Source: Massilioclostridium sp965141735 (GTDB taxonomy: Bacteria > Bacillota > Clostridia > Oscillospirales > Ruminococcaceae). Taken from it: a DNA stretch of 38,152 bases. Positions within the stretch are counted from its first letter, which is position 1; each line of letters opens with the position of its first letter. The stretch is taken from NCBI GenBank assembly GCA_965141735.1, contig CBCSOX010000004.1, positions 1 to 38,152 on the forward strand, written 5' to 3'. The position numbers and the translations under genes are program-made. Below are positions 17,301 to 23,948 of the stretch, piece by piece. The notes beneath the pieces are model-generated. The model was not told where the DNA came from. It was given only the letters and a program-made list of their open reading frames with translations, and did not search any database.

Positions 17301-17526
17301 GAACAACACCCTCCAGCTCATCGAGAGCGGCAAGATCAACTACGTTGTCTCCACTTCTGCCAAGGGGCGCATCCCGGCGCGCGACAGCGTCAAAATCCGC
17401 CGCAAGACAGTCGAGCTGTCCATCCCCTGCCTGACCTCGCTCGACACAGCCAACGCCCTGGCGGACTGCCTGGCCATGGACCGTACCATTGAGGACGTAG
17501 AACTCGTCGACATCACCAAGATCTAA
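14323..17526 (+). CDS. carB: carbamoyl-phosphate synthase large subunit
   Basis: 1067 aa, full length. Makes carbamoyl phosphate from bicarbonate, ammonia and two ATP. Two homologous halves each hold a preATP-grasp (VMVIGSGPIVIGQAAEFDYA near the start; VIVFGSGPIRIGQGIEFDY near residue 550) and an ATP-grasp domain (glycine loops FTLGGTGGGIAE and YVLGGQNMIIA). Between them is the oligomerisation domain (about 400-545). The C-terminal MGS-like allosteric domain (about 935-1067) starts VLITVRDSDKQEV and holds the STSGTASKL loop, the site of UMP/ornithine control in E. coli. The ATG has GGAGG upstream. A palindromic element follows directly after the TAA. Confidence 0.98.
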   Translation: MPLRKDLKKVMVIGSGPIVIGQAAEFDYAGTQACRALKEEGLEVVLVNSNPATIMTDKAMADHIYIEPLTLETVKRIIEIEKPDSLLSTLGGQTGLTLSMQLAKDGFLAEHGVKLLGARPETIDKAEDRQEFKDTMEKIGQPCIPSKVVENIDDAVAFANEIGLPLIIRPAFTLGGTGGGIAETMEEFVEIATNGLRLSPITQILVEKCISGWKEIEFEVIRDSKGNVITVCSMENVDPVGVHTGDSIVVAPAVTLTDKEYQMLRTAALDIISELEVEGGCNCQFALHPESFEYAVIEVNPRVSRSSALASKATGYPIAKIATKIAIGYSLDEIVNQVTGNTYACFEPTIDYLVVKFPKWPFDKFVYAKRKLGTQMKATGEVMSIGTSFEQALMKSVRGIELGLDTMNLKQYEDKSDAEIEALLSQVDDERLFVVFEAIKRGISFERIHEITMIDEWFLAKLKNLVDLETMLKTQELTDELYQQAKDYGYLDSTIERMSGQKIRNKKQAVYKMVDTCAAEFKAQTPYFYSTFDEENEAEQFIERTNTGKERVIVFGSGPIRIGQGIEFDYCSVHCVWTLKELGYEAIICNNNPETVSTDFNTGDRLYFDPVYIEDVASIIATEKPYGVVVQFGGQTAIKLTKKLQEMGVRILGTSADSIDAAEDRERFDELLEKCGIPRPAGTTVFTTEEAVKAANELEYPVLLRPSYVLGGQNMIIAHSDKDIEEYMTIITSHNIENPVLVDKYMMGVEVEVDAICDGEDYLIPGIMEHIERAGVHSGDSISVYPCQNLSKTICETIIDYTAKLALALDVRGLLNIQYVVYNDEVYVIEVNPRSSRTVPYISKVTGVPMVDLATKIMFGAKLKDLGFGTGLFPVGDYVAVKVPVFSFEKLHDVDTQLGPEMKSTGEVLGIAKTFEEALLKGLIGAGYKMDHEKVKKGGVLITVRDSDKQEVVDVAEKFLDLGFEIYSTSGTASKLNKNMIPANTVKKIHEGENNTLQLIESGKINYVVSTSAKGRIPARDSVKIRRKTVELSIPCLTSLDTANALADCLAMDRTIEDVELVDITKI

Positions 17527-17530
17527 AGGT

Positions 17531-17703
17531 GCTGAGGCTTTGCCTCAGACTCTGCTTAGGGGGCCTTTTGAAAAAGGCCCCCTAAGAACCCCCGAAAACA
17601 TTCGATTACGCTCACCTGAAGGTGGGCGTAATCGAATGTTCTTGGGGATTGTTAAGGGCTTCTTTCAAGAAGCCCCTTAACCGGGGTCCGGGGCAGCGCC
17701 CCG
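17531..17703. repeat. composite palindromic element: two inverted two-hairpin units around a 44-nt hairpin
   Basis: Five hairpins fill the carB-pyrK gap: (1) CTGAGGC/GCCTCAG 17532-17548; (2) a 14-15-bp stem 17555-17586; (3) a 20-bp stem with a TGAA loop and one G-T pair, 17597-17640; (4) a 14-bp stem with one bulge 17651-17681; (5) CGGGGC/GCCCCG 17689-17703. Hairpins 1-2 and the reverse complement of 4-5 align along their length, with changes that keep pairing, so the whole is a symmetrical element like a REP/BIME or small MITE. No hairpin has a T-run, so it need not stop transcription. A related half-unit lies at 1-36. Confidence 0.8.
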
Positions 17704-17720
17704 CCGGAACGGAGGATACT

Positions 17721-18476
17721 ATGACAGTAGGCAAATACTTGATATTAGAGAAAAAGAACCTGGCGAAAAACACCTACAGCCTGCTTATCGACTGCCCCGA
17801 GGCGGCCGCGCAGGCGGTGGCGGGCCAGTTTGTGCACATTAAAGTCGACGGCTTCACCCTACGCCGCCCGATTTCGATTTGCGAGATCGGGGAGAGGACC
17901 ATCCGCATTGTGTTCGATGTGCGCGGGGATGGAACCGAGGCGATGACCCGGCTCAACCAGGGGGATAGTATCGATATGATCGCCCCACTCGGCAACGGGT
18001 TCACCCTGCTTGAGCCCGAGCAGGAGGTCGTGGTGATCGGCGGCGGCATCGGGGTTCCCCCCATGCTCGAGACGGCGAAGCACTATGACCGTCCCACCGC
18101 GATTCTCGGCTTCCGCACCGCTTCGGCGGCCATTCTTGAGGAGGATTTTGCGGCCTGCGGGGCGGACGTGATCACCTGTACCGACGACGGCAGCAAAGGA
18201 CTGCACGGCTTCGTCACCGACGCTTTGCAACGCTATTTGGAGGAACACAAGCCCGCCTTGATCTGCGCCTGCGGCCCCAAGCCGATGCTCCAGGGAATTG
18301 TTGACCTGGCGAAGCAAAACGGCATTCCATGTGAGGTGTCGCTCGAGGAGCGGATGGCGTGCGGCGTGGGCGCCTGCCTGGTGTGCGCCTGCAAGACAGT
18401 CAAAAACGGGGAAACATTCAGCGCGCACGTCTGCAAGGACGGGCCGGTCTTTAAAGCGGAAGAGGTGGTGCTGTAA
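17721..18476 (+). CDS. pyrK: dihydroorotate dehydrogenase electron-transfer subunit PyrK
   Basis: 251 aa iron-sulfur flavoprotein that passes electrons from PyrD to NAD+. An N-terminal FAD-binding barrel contains LRRPISIC (the RxxS FAD motif) and is followed by an NAD-binding domain with VVVIGGGIGVPPM. The C-terminal [2Fe-2S] cluster ligands are Cys214, Cys219, Cys222 and Cys238, in CGVGACLVC and HVC. The ATG at 17721 has GGAGGA at 4-5 nt; upstream in-frame sequence belongs to the palindromic element. The stop TAA overlaps the pyrD ATG by one base (TAATG), the usual coupling for this obligate complex. Confidence 0.96.
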   Translation: MTVGKYLILEKKNLAKNTYSLLIDCPEAAAQAVAGQFVHIKVDGFTLRRPISICEIGERTIRIVFDVRGDGTEAMTRLNQGDSIDMIAPLGNGFTLLEPEQEVVVIGGGIGVPPMLETAKHYDRPTAILGFRTASAAILEEDFAACGADVITCTDDGSKGLHGFVTDALQRYLEEHKPALICACGPKPMLQGIVDLAKQNGIPCEVSLEERMACGVGACLVCACKTVKNGETFSAHVCKDGPVFKAEEVVL

Positions 18477-19387
18477 TGGCGAATTTAGCAGTCAAGGTGG
18501 CAGGGGTTGAGTTTAAAAACCCGCTGATCACCGCTTCGGGCGCGTATGGATACGGCAAGGAGTACGAACAGTTTTATCCGCTGAGTATTTTAGGCGGAAT
18601 TTCTACAAAAGGGACAACACTGGAACCCCGGATGGGCAACCCGGCGCCCCGTGTGGCGGAAACCCCTGCCGGGATGCTCAACTCGGTCGGGCTCGAAAAC
18701 CCCGGTCTCGACAGATTCATCGAGGAGGGTCTGCCCTATCTGATGACCCGGGGCACGACAATCGTCGCGAACATCGCGGGCAGCACGGCGGAGGACTGCG
18801 CCGAGGTGGCCCGCCGCCTCGACGAAACCGACGTCCACATGATCGAGCTCAACATCTCCTGCCCCAACGTCAAGCACGGGGGAGCCGCGTTCGGCACCTC
18901 CTGTGACTGCGCGGCGCAGGTAACCAAGGCGGTGCGTGCGGCGACCAAGAAGCCGCTCATGGTCAAGCTCTCCCCGAATGTGACGAGCATTACCGACATC
19001 GCCAAGGCGGTCGAGGACGCGGGGGCGGACGCCCTTTCCCTCATCAACACCCTGCTTGGAATGCGCATCGACATTCGCACCGGGCGGCCGATTCTCAAAC
19101 AAAATGTCGGCGGCCTCTCCGGTCCGGCGGTATTCCCCGTCGCGGTGCGGATGGTGTGGCAGGTGGCAAGTGCCGTGTCCATCCCAGTGGTCGGGATGGG
19201 CGGCATTACCCGCTGGCAGGACGCGGTCGAAATGATGATGGCGGGCGCGTCGGCGTTTCAGGTAGGCGCGGCGCTCTTCAGCGACCCGCTGGCCCCGGTG
19301 GAGATCATCGACGGCCTCAATCGCTTTTTGGATGAGAACAACATCAAAAACGTCTCCGACATTGTCGGCAGCGTCAAACCCTGGTAG
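18476..19387 (+). CDS. pyrD: dihydroorotate dehydrogenase catalytic subunit, class 1B
   Basis: 303 aa FMN enzyme; oxidises dihydroorotate to orotate and pairs with PyrK to use NAD+. The catalytic base is Cys129 in NISCPNVKHGG; class 1 enzymes use Cys where class 2 uses Ser. FMN-binding segments include TASGAYGYG near the start and GMGGITRW plus GASAFQVGAAL near the end. The NAD-linked form fits an anaerobe. The ATG overlaps the pyrK stop. ruvX begins 14 nt downstream, so it is co-transcribed. pyrE, which acts on the product, is not in the window. Confidence 0.97.
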   Translation: MANLAVKVAGVEFKNPLITASGAYGYGKEYEQFYPLSILGGISTKGTTLEPRMGNPAPRVAETPAGMLNSVGLENPGLDRFIEEGLPYLMTRGTTIVANIAGSTAEDCAEVARRLDETDVHMIELNISCPNVKHGGAAFGTSCDCAAQVTKAVRAATKKPLMVKLSPNVTSITDIAKAVEDAGADALSLINTLLGMRIDIRTGRPILKQNVGGLSGPAVFPVAVRMVWQVASAVSIPVVGMGGITRWQDAVEMMMAGASAFQVGAALFSDPLAPVEIIDGLNRFLDENNIKNVSDIVGSVKPW

Positions 19388-19401
19388 AAAGGGGATTTTT
19401 C

Positions 19402-19839
19402 ATGAAGATTATGGCAGTGGATTTCGGCGACGCGCGCACCGGGCTTGCGGTGTGCGACCGCACCGAGTTTCTCGCGTCCCCAATTGGCACGATTCAAGAG
19501 CGCGACTTTGATATGGCCATCTGCAAAACTGCGGCGGCGGCCAAAGAGTACGATGTGAAAATGGTCATCGTCGGACACCCGAAGAATATGGACGGAAGCT
19601 GTGGGAGCCGTGCGCAGAAATGTGAGGAGTTCGCCAAAAAGCTGGGCGAAATGATCCCCCTTCCAGTTAAGTTGTGGGACGAGCGGCAGACCACGATTTC
19701 TGCCCACCAGTTCCTCAACGAGGTCAATGTGCGTGGGCAGAAGCGCAAGGAGGTTGTCGACGAAGTCGCGGCGACGATCATCCTCGAGAGCTATCTCGAA
19801 TACCGCAAGAACCATCCCGACGAAACCGAATCAAACTAA
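19402..19839 (+). CDS. ruvX: RuvX/YqgF family RNase H-like nuclease
   Basis: 145 aa, normal length. RNase H-fold protein proposed as a Holliday-junction resolvase and also needed for 16S rRNA 5'-end processing. The acidic residues are in AVDFGDARTG (Asp7), LWDERQTT (Asp93, Glu94) and DEVAATIILESYL (Asp120). GAAAGGGG precedes the ATG. It is the last gene of the pyr operon, an unusual place: in many Firmicutes it sits between ireB and a DUF1292 gene after alaS. A strong terminator follows. Its last 38 codons and the terminator recur in decayed form 918 bp downstream. Confidence 0.94.
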   Translation: MKIMAVDFGDARTGLAVCDRTEFLASPIGTIQERDFDMAICKTAAAAKEYDVKMVIVGHPKNMDGSCGSRAQKCEEFAKKLGEMIPLPVKLWDERQTTISAHQFLNEVNVRGQKRKEVVDEVAATIILESYLEYRKNHPDETESN

Positions 19840-19844
19840 ACAAG

Positions 19845-19897
19845 AAGCACCCCAATCGCTTGGCAGTTCTCCTGCCGAACGATTGGGGTGCTTTTTT
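19845..19897 (+). terminator. terminator of the pyr-ruvX operon
   Basis: Long stem GCACCCCAATCG / CGATTGGGGTGC with an inner TTGGCAG/CTGCCGAA stem, then six T. It lies 6 nt after the ruvX stop and 9 nt before the stop of the convergent gene, so it may serve both. A degenerate second copy is at 20765-20813. Confidence 0.92.
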
Positions 19898-19905
19898 CAG
19901 TTACT

Positions 19906-20454
19906 CTATTCTTCCAGTAATGTTTTAGACAGATACAGAAGGATATCCCGTTTCATATCGCCGTACAGTCGGCTCATGTCGATCAGCCGGTCCACCTCGG
20001 TTATCATTTCCTGGTAGAAGTTCGGGTCGAAGAGGGAACGGTTATCTTCAAGTGCCGCTCGGATTTCCCTGCCGCTGGGGAGTGTTTTGAGCATCTCATA
20101 GCATTCCCGGGGATGAGTGGGCTTGCGCTGCGGATCCCACGGTTTAGCGGGGGATTCTGATTCGCTGGAGGGGGACTGGGGTGCTGTCTGCGCCATTGCT
20201 TCCTGTTGCCACGCAATCAATTGCTCCAGCCTGTAATTTATGCCTTGTTTTTCCCGACTCACCTCTTCAAGGAGTTTTAAGCACTGGGAAAGCCCCAAGA
20301 AAAGGCAGGCACTAACAATACCGGACACAATCACCCCAAGGCCGAATGCTGCAGAGACCATAACGAGTACAACCAGACCGGCTATGATACCGAGAATGAT
20401 TTGAATGATTCCAATCCAGTATAGAACCGAGGCCATCGTAGAAGTGTTGTTCAT
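19906..20454 (-). CDS. membrane-anchored coiled-coil protein of unknown function, paralog 1
   Basis: 182 aa; I do not recognise the family. Two N-terminal membrane helices (about 7-34 and 38-58) form a hairpin opening with ASVLYWIG. A short coiled-coil stretch follows (about 58-85, KLLEEVSREKQGINYRLEQL), then a Pro/Ser-rich linker (about 88-112) and a C-terminal domain of about 65 residues. That domain shares EIRAALE-NRSLFD-N-YQ and ITEVDRL--M-RLYGDMK with the neighbour gene at 20829-21395. Both ends of the hairpin probably face the cytoplasm, putting the C-terminal domain inside. AGGAG lies 8 nt before the ATG. It converges on ruvX. The pair arose by tandem duplication together with a ruvX tail. 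Confidence 0.75.
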   Translation of the reverse strand: MNNTSTMASVLYWIGIIQIILGIIAGLVVLVMVSAAFGLGVIVSGIVSACLFLGLSQCLKLLEEVSREKQGINYRLEQLIAWQQEAMAQTAPQSPSSESESPAKPWDPQRKPTHPRECYEMLKTLPSGREIRAALEDNRSLFDPNFYQEMITEVDRLIDMSRLYGDMKRDILLYLSKTLLEE

Positions 20455-20639
20455 GTCAATTTCTCCTAACTGATCTGTGTTTTATAGTAATAATTTGTAC
20501 CAAGATGGATGTTAAGGAAAATCGAAATTTATTGAAAAACATAAATAAAATAAAGATTTTAAAATTTTATACCGAAAGCAGGGTCGTACAGCAACTCAAA
20601 GAATTATTGAAAAGAGAATTTGCTCTTCCCCCGAGTTTT

Positions 20640-20757
20640 CAACAAGTCAATCTGCATAGTCAAAAACACGGAGAAGTTTTTGACTATGCAGCGGAGACAT
20701 TTTTTCTTGTGAGTTTTTCCAAATACAGCAACAGCCATCCCGGCGAAATCAAACTAA
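20640..20757 (+). pseudogene. decayed duplicate of the ruvX 3' end
   Basis: Codon-by-codon alignment to ruvX 19719-19839 at an offset of about 918 bp. Many codons match exactly or in the third position only, including those for VN, QK, EV, D, A, T, L, S, Y and HPxE. The copy lost the residues around the Asp120 motif (DEVAAT became DYAAET) and carries a 4-nt deletion before the old stop, so it now reads on in a new frame. There is no ribosome-binding site for the open frame beginning at 20505. It is followed by a degenerate copy of the ruvX terminator. Confidence 0.7.
20652..20691. repeat. perfect 16-bp inverted repeat inside the ruvX remnant
   Basis: CTGCATAGTCAAAAAC (20652-20667), 8-nt loop, perfect complement at 20676-20691. 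A T-run (20700-20705) begins 8 nt after the right arm, so it could terminate weakly on the plus strand. The matching segment of intact ruvX is not palindromic. Confidence 0.7.
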
Positions 20758-20764
20758 ACAAGTG

Positions 20765-20813
20765 GCATCCCAATTATTTGGCAGCTCTCCCGCAAAACGA
20801 TTGGGATGCTTTT
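20765..20813 (+). terminator. degenerate second copy of the ruvX terminator
   Basis: GCATCCCAAT (20765-20774) pairs with ATTGGGATGC (20800-20809), followed by TTTT. The sequence aligns with 19848-19895, including the inner TTTGGCAG and CGATTGGG segments. The inner stem has eroded. Confidence 0.6.
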
Positions 20814-20828
20814 GATTTGACGGGAACC

Positions 20829-21395
20829 TTATGACAATACATTTGAAAGGTAGACGAGAATATCCTGCTTCATATCCCCGTACAATCTGCCCATTGCTAC
20901 CAGACGGTCCACTTCGGTTATAATCGTCTGGTAGGTATTGGAATCAAACAGGGAGCGGTTGGACTCAAGCGCAGCGCGGATTTCCTTTCCGTTGGACAAT
21001 GGGCGAAGCGTTTCAAGAAATTCCTGTGGATTTTTTGGTTTGCGCGGGGGTTCAGCCTCCGCGGGAGGGGCGGATTCTACTTTAGATTTGGGGGATAGCA
21101 CAGGCGGCTGTTGAGCTGTTTGCGCCGCCGACACCTCTTTCTGTAATGTAATCAGCTGGTCGAGTTTTTGGTTTAAATTTTGTTTCTCCAGGTTGCCTGT
21201 CAGGAGCAGCTTGAGGATTTCGGAAAAACCGAGCAATAGGAATCCGTATACAAAGCCGGAGATCACAGTGGTAAGACCGGTGACAACAGAGACTGTTGTA
21301 AGTATGACTAGGCCGCTGATGACACTGAGGATAATTGCAATGACCCCGATCCAGTAAAGGACAGATGCGATCGCAGAATTTCTATTGTTATCCAT
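20829..21395 (-). CDS. membrane-anchored coiled-coil protein of unknown function, paralog 2
   Basis: 188 aa paralog of the gene at 19906-20454, same layout: two N-terminal membrane helices starting ASVLYWIG (about 10-37 and 40-62), a coiled-coil segment (about 65-90), a longer Pro-rich linker (about 95-122) and the C-terminal block EIRAALESNRSLFDSN, then ITEVDRLVAMGRLYGDMKQD. The linker has diverged most and the C-terminal block least, so the latter is probably the functional part. I chose the ATG at 21395 with GGGAGG upstream over an earlier in-frame ATG at 21455. A near-consensus promoter precedes it. Function unknown. Confidence 0.75.
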   Translation of the reverse strand: MDNNRNSAIASVLYWIGVIAIILSVISGLVILTTVSVVTGLTTVISGFVYGFLLLGFSEILKLLLTGNLEKQNLNQKLDQLITLQKEVSAAQTAQQPPVLSPKSKVESAPPAEAEPPRKPKNPQEFLETLRPLSNGKEIRAALESNRSLFDSNTYQTIITEVDRLVAMGRLYGDMKQDILVYLSNVLS

Positions 21396-21426
21396 AGCGA
21401 TTCCTCCCAATAGATTGTTTGAGTAG

Positions 21427-21455
21427 ATATTACCATGTATAAAAATAGATGTCAA
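21427..21455 (-). promoter_or_regulatory. SigA-type promoter of paralog 2
   Basis: Minus strand -35 TTGACA (21450-21455, consensus), 17-nt spacer, -10 TAATAT (21427-21432). Start is about 25 nt upstream of the ATG. No equally good promoter is seen before paralog 1. Confidence 0.75.
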
Positions 21456-21701
21456 TAGAAATAATCTAATTTTGTTGAAAAAAATAGTTTATCTTGTCTT
21501 TCTATTTTAAAGTATAGATGAAACCGAAATTTTGACGATCTTATTGCAAAAATCGGGTGACAGGAACCCCAATCCGCAGTGGATGGGGGAAGAGCCGACT
21601 GTCCTATAAAAGGCGGAGGTCGCAGCTTGTGGACTTGCCGTTTGCAACACCGTCTGCGTTTTCTCTCAGGGATTCCCAGATACATGGCCCTTATTTGTCT
21701 C

Positions 21702-22082
21702 TCAATACATTGGCCCGCTTCTGTTCGCTGTGGCGCCTGCGGCGGACAAGGCGCATGCGTGTCTGCAGAGCAACCAGCCGGGCAGCATCAGGGAGAGTGT
21801 GATGCACCCCCAGCTGACAACTAACCGCAGGGCGGTATCCGGGAATCCCTGTGACAGGATCCTCATCCAGCCGGATACGATGGCAACGCTGCTGGCTGAC
21901 AGCAGGAAAACACTGCACAGGATTTCCGCGTTTCCCCCCAACAGCCCTGAACGGATCGGTTTAGAAAAATTAACTGGTTCAAGCTGGACTTTTTTCCACA
22001 TCAAATAGATGCCGGCTGGCCAAAAAACAGCGGACAGGACACAGAGCAGGGGCCATGACAGGGGCTTTTTCTCGAAATTCAC
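21702..22082 (-). CDS. small integral membrane protein, unknown
   Basis: 126 aa if it starts at the GTG at 22082, which follows GGAAAGGAAG with 8-nt spacing. I do not recognise the family. Three to four hydrophobic segments: about 10-27 (LLCVLSAVFWPAGIYLMW, resembling short motifs in small clostridial membrane proteins), about 45-65 and about 78-102. The C-terminal tail is short and partly basic. A longer reading with an ATG at 22220 would overlap the start codon of the divergent flippase gene and is less likely. No terminator is evident downstream, and 21456-21701 holds no other gene that I can support. Confidence 0.5.
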   Translation of the reverse strand: MNFEKKPLSWPLLCVLSAVFWPAGIYLMWKKVQLEPVNFSKPIRSGLLGGNAEILCSVFLLSASSVAIVSGWMRILSQGFPDTALRLVVSWGCITLSLMLPGWLLCRHACALSAAGATANRSGPMY

Positions 22083-22218
22083 GAGAACGTCTTCCTTTCC
22101 AGATGAAAATACAGGTTTTTCTCTCTTTTTCAGGATCAGCTTTTTATAAAAAAGGGTACTTTGTTGTCCGTTTTGCTCATAGATTACTAGTGAAATACTT
22201 GGATGGGCAGGGTGATAC

Positions 22219-23769
22219 ATGAGCAAGCGAACGATTGTACACGGCGCGCTGATCGTTTTGGCAGCGTCTCTGATCACGCGGATTCTCGGCTTTGTGTTCC
22301 GCGTCTATATTTCCAACCAACTCGGCGCAGAGGGGATGGGCCTTTACCAACTTGTGCTCTCCCTCTACATGCTGGTTGTCACCTTTGCGACGTCAGGCAT
22401 CAGCGTCGCGGTCTCCCGCATGGTTGCCGAGCAGCTCGAGGTCAACAAATACGGCTCGACCAAAACGGTGCTGCGGATGTCAGTGGCGTATTCACTGCTT
22501 ATCAGCATCGCGGCGGGCATTCTCCTCTTTGCCTTTGCGGTGCCGCTGGGCAATCACATTCTCAAGGATGGGCGGACCATCCTCTCGCTGCGCTGTCTTG
22601 CGCCGAGTCTGCCGTTTATGGCGGTATCCGCCTGCATCCGGGGGTATTACTTCGCGCGGCGGGATTCCTTCAAACCGTCGAGCGCCCAGGTGATCGAGCA
22701 GGTGGCAAAGATGGCGTTTATCGTCGTGGTCATCGGCTGGTGGCTACCCTACGGCGACGCATTTGCCTGCGCGGCGACGGTGCTCGGCATGACGGTGGGG
22801 GAGATCATCTCCTGCGCCTATGTGGTGTTCACCTATTACGCGGGCCGCAAAAAGGAGCGGGGGGTTGTCACCAAGCGGTGGAAGACCCTCAAGACCATTC
22901 TCGGCATTTCGGTGCCGATTCAAACGAGCTCCACCCTGCACTCCGCGCTGCGGCTGATCGAAAACCTTCTCATCATCTCGGGGCTGACCATCTTTACCCA
23001 CGGAAACAGCTCGGCTGCGATCGGTTCCTACGGTATTCTCAAGGGCATGGTGCTGCCGCTGCTCTCCTTTCCGACCTCGCTGATTTCCGCCCTGGTCACC
23101 ACACTGGTCCCTGAGGTTGCGGGCGCGAACGCAGGGGGAAAGGACCAGACCGTTGCCCGCGCGGTGCGGCGGGTGCTCCAGCTCACCTTGCTCATGAGTG
23201 TGTTTATCGTCAGCGTCTTTATGCTTTTCCCCGAACAGCTCGGCACAATGTTTTACGGGGAACGAGAAGTGGGGGAGATGCTCAAGCTGCTCTGCTTCAT
23301 CTGCCCGTTCATGTACCTTGAGATGGTCACCGTTGGCATCCTCAACGCGGTGGGGGAGCAGGTGAGCCCCCTGCGCTACAACATCATCGACTCGGTGCTG
23401 CGCATCGGCATGATCTTTTTCTTTGTCCCCAAGGGGGGCATTTACGCCTTCCTCTGGATCATGATCGGGAGCAACCTGCTCACCTCGCTGCTCAATCTGC
23501 GCCGTCTGCTCAAGGTGACAAGCGTGAAGCTCGAGTTTTTCTCCTGGATTGCAAAGCCGGGCATTGCGGCTGCGGCAGTGGGTCTGCTTGTGAAGCTTCT
23601 GTGCGATCACTGGATGTTCGCCGCATTCCCGGCCTGGCTCGCGATTCTGATTGGAGTCGGCGTTGCCTCTGTGTGTTACATCCTGCTTCTCTTCCTGCTG
23701 GGCTGTGTGACCAAAAAGGATATTCTGTGGTTTAAAGACTGTTTCCACGCTCCCAAAAAAGCGAAATAG
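22219..23769 (+). CDS. SpoVB-like polysaccharide/lipid flippase (MVF/MATE-like)
   Basis: 516 aa, about 14 membrane helices, the size and layout of stage V sporulation protein B and related lipid-linked sugar flippases of the MOP superfamily. The start (ALIVLAASLITRILGFVFRV) with ISNQLGAEGMGLYQL is the family opening. Later, charged loops such as KRWKTLKTILGISVPIQ and the stretch LPEVAGANAGGKD-like (LVPEVAGANAGGKD) match SpoVB. The family exports lipid-linked precursors for peptidoglycan, including spore cortex; which substrate is used here is unknown. The ATG has only a weak ribosome-binding site (AGGGTG). Monocistronic as far as can be seen. Confidence 0.85.
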   Translation: MSKRTIVHGALIVLAASLITRILGFVFRVYISNQLGAEGMGLYQLVLSLYMLVVTFATSGISVAVSRMVAEQLEVNKYGSTKTVLRMSVAYSLLISIAAGILLFAFAVPLGNHILKDGRTILSLRCLAPSLPFMAVSACIRGYYFARRDSFKPSSAQVIEQVAKMAFIVVVIGWWLPYGDAFACAATVLGMTVGEIISCAYVVFTYYAGRKKERGVVTKRWKTLKTILGISVPIQTSSTLHSALRLIENLLIISGLTIFTHGNSSAAIGSYGILKGMVLPLLSFPTSLISALVTTLVPEVAGANAGGKDQTVARAVRRVLQLTLLMSVFIVSVFMLFPEQLGTMFYGEREVGEMLKLLCFICPFMYLEMVTVGILNAVGEQVSPLRYNIIDSVLRIGMIFFFVPKGGIYAFLWIMIGSNLLTSLLNLRRLLKVTSVKLEFFSWIAKPGIAAAAVGLLVKLLCDHWMFAAFPAWLAILIGVGVASVCYILLLFLLGCVTKKDILWFKDCFHAPKKAK

Positions 23770-23948
23770 CGCCCCTCGGCAACCGCAGATTCAATCCGGC
23801 CTATAGCCTGTGGGGCAGATTTTGAGACAGTTCCAAGAAAAAAGTAGACGAAATCCTTGTGTGTTGGGAAGATTTTTGACGCGGAAACGGCCAAAACGGA
23901 TTGCACGCTGTGCATCGAGCCGTCAGGCGCGATTGATACAGCGGTTCC

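Noticed and set aside
17531..17703. Simple terminator after carB
   Set aside because: None of the five hairpins is followed by a T-run, and pyrK-pyrD downstream belong to the same pathway.
20505..20834. 109-codon open frame taken as a gene
   Set aside because: No ribosome-binding site, and its second half aligns codon by codon with the ruvX 3' end and then with the ruvX terminator, so it is a remnant.
22083..22277. Longer N-terminus for the 21702-22082 membrane protein
   Set aside because: It would overlap the start of the divergent flippase gene; the internal GTG has a much better ribosome-binding site.
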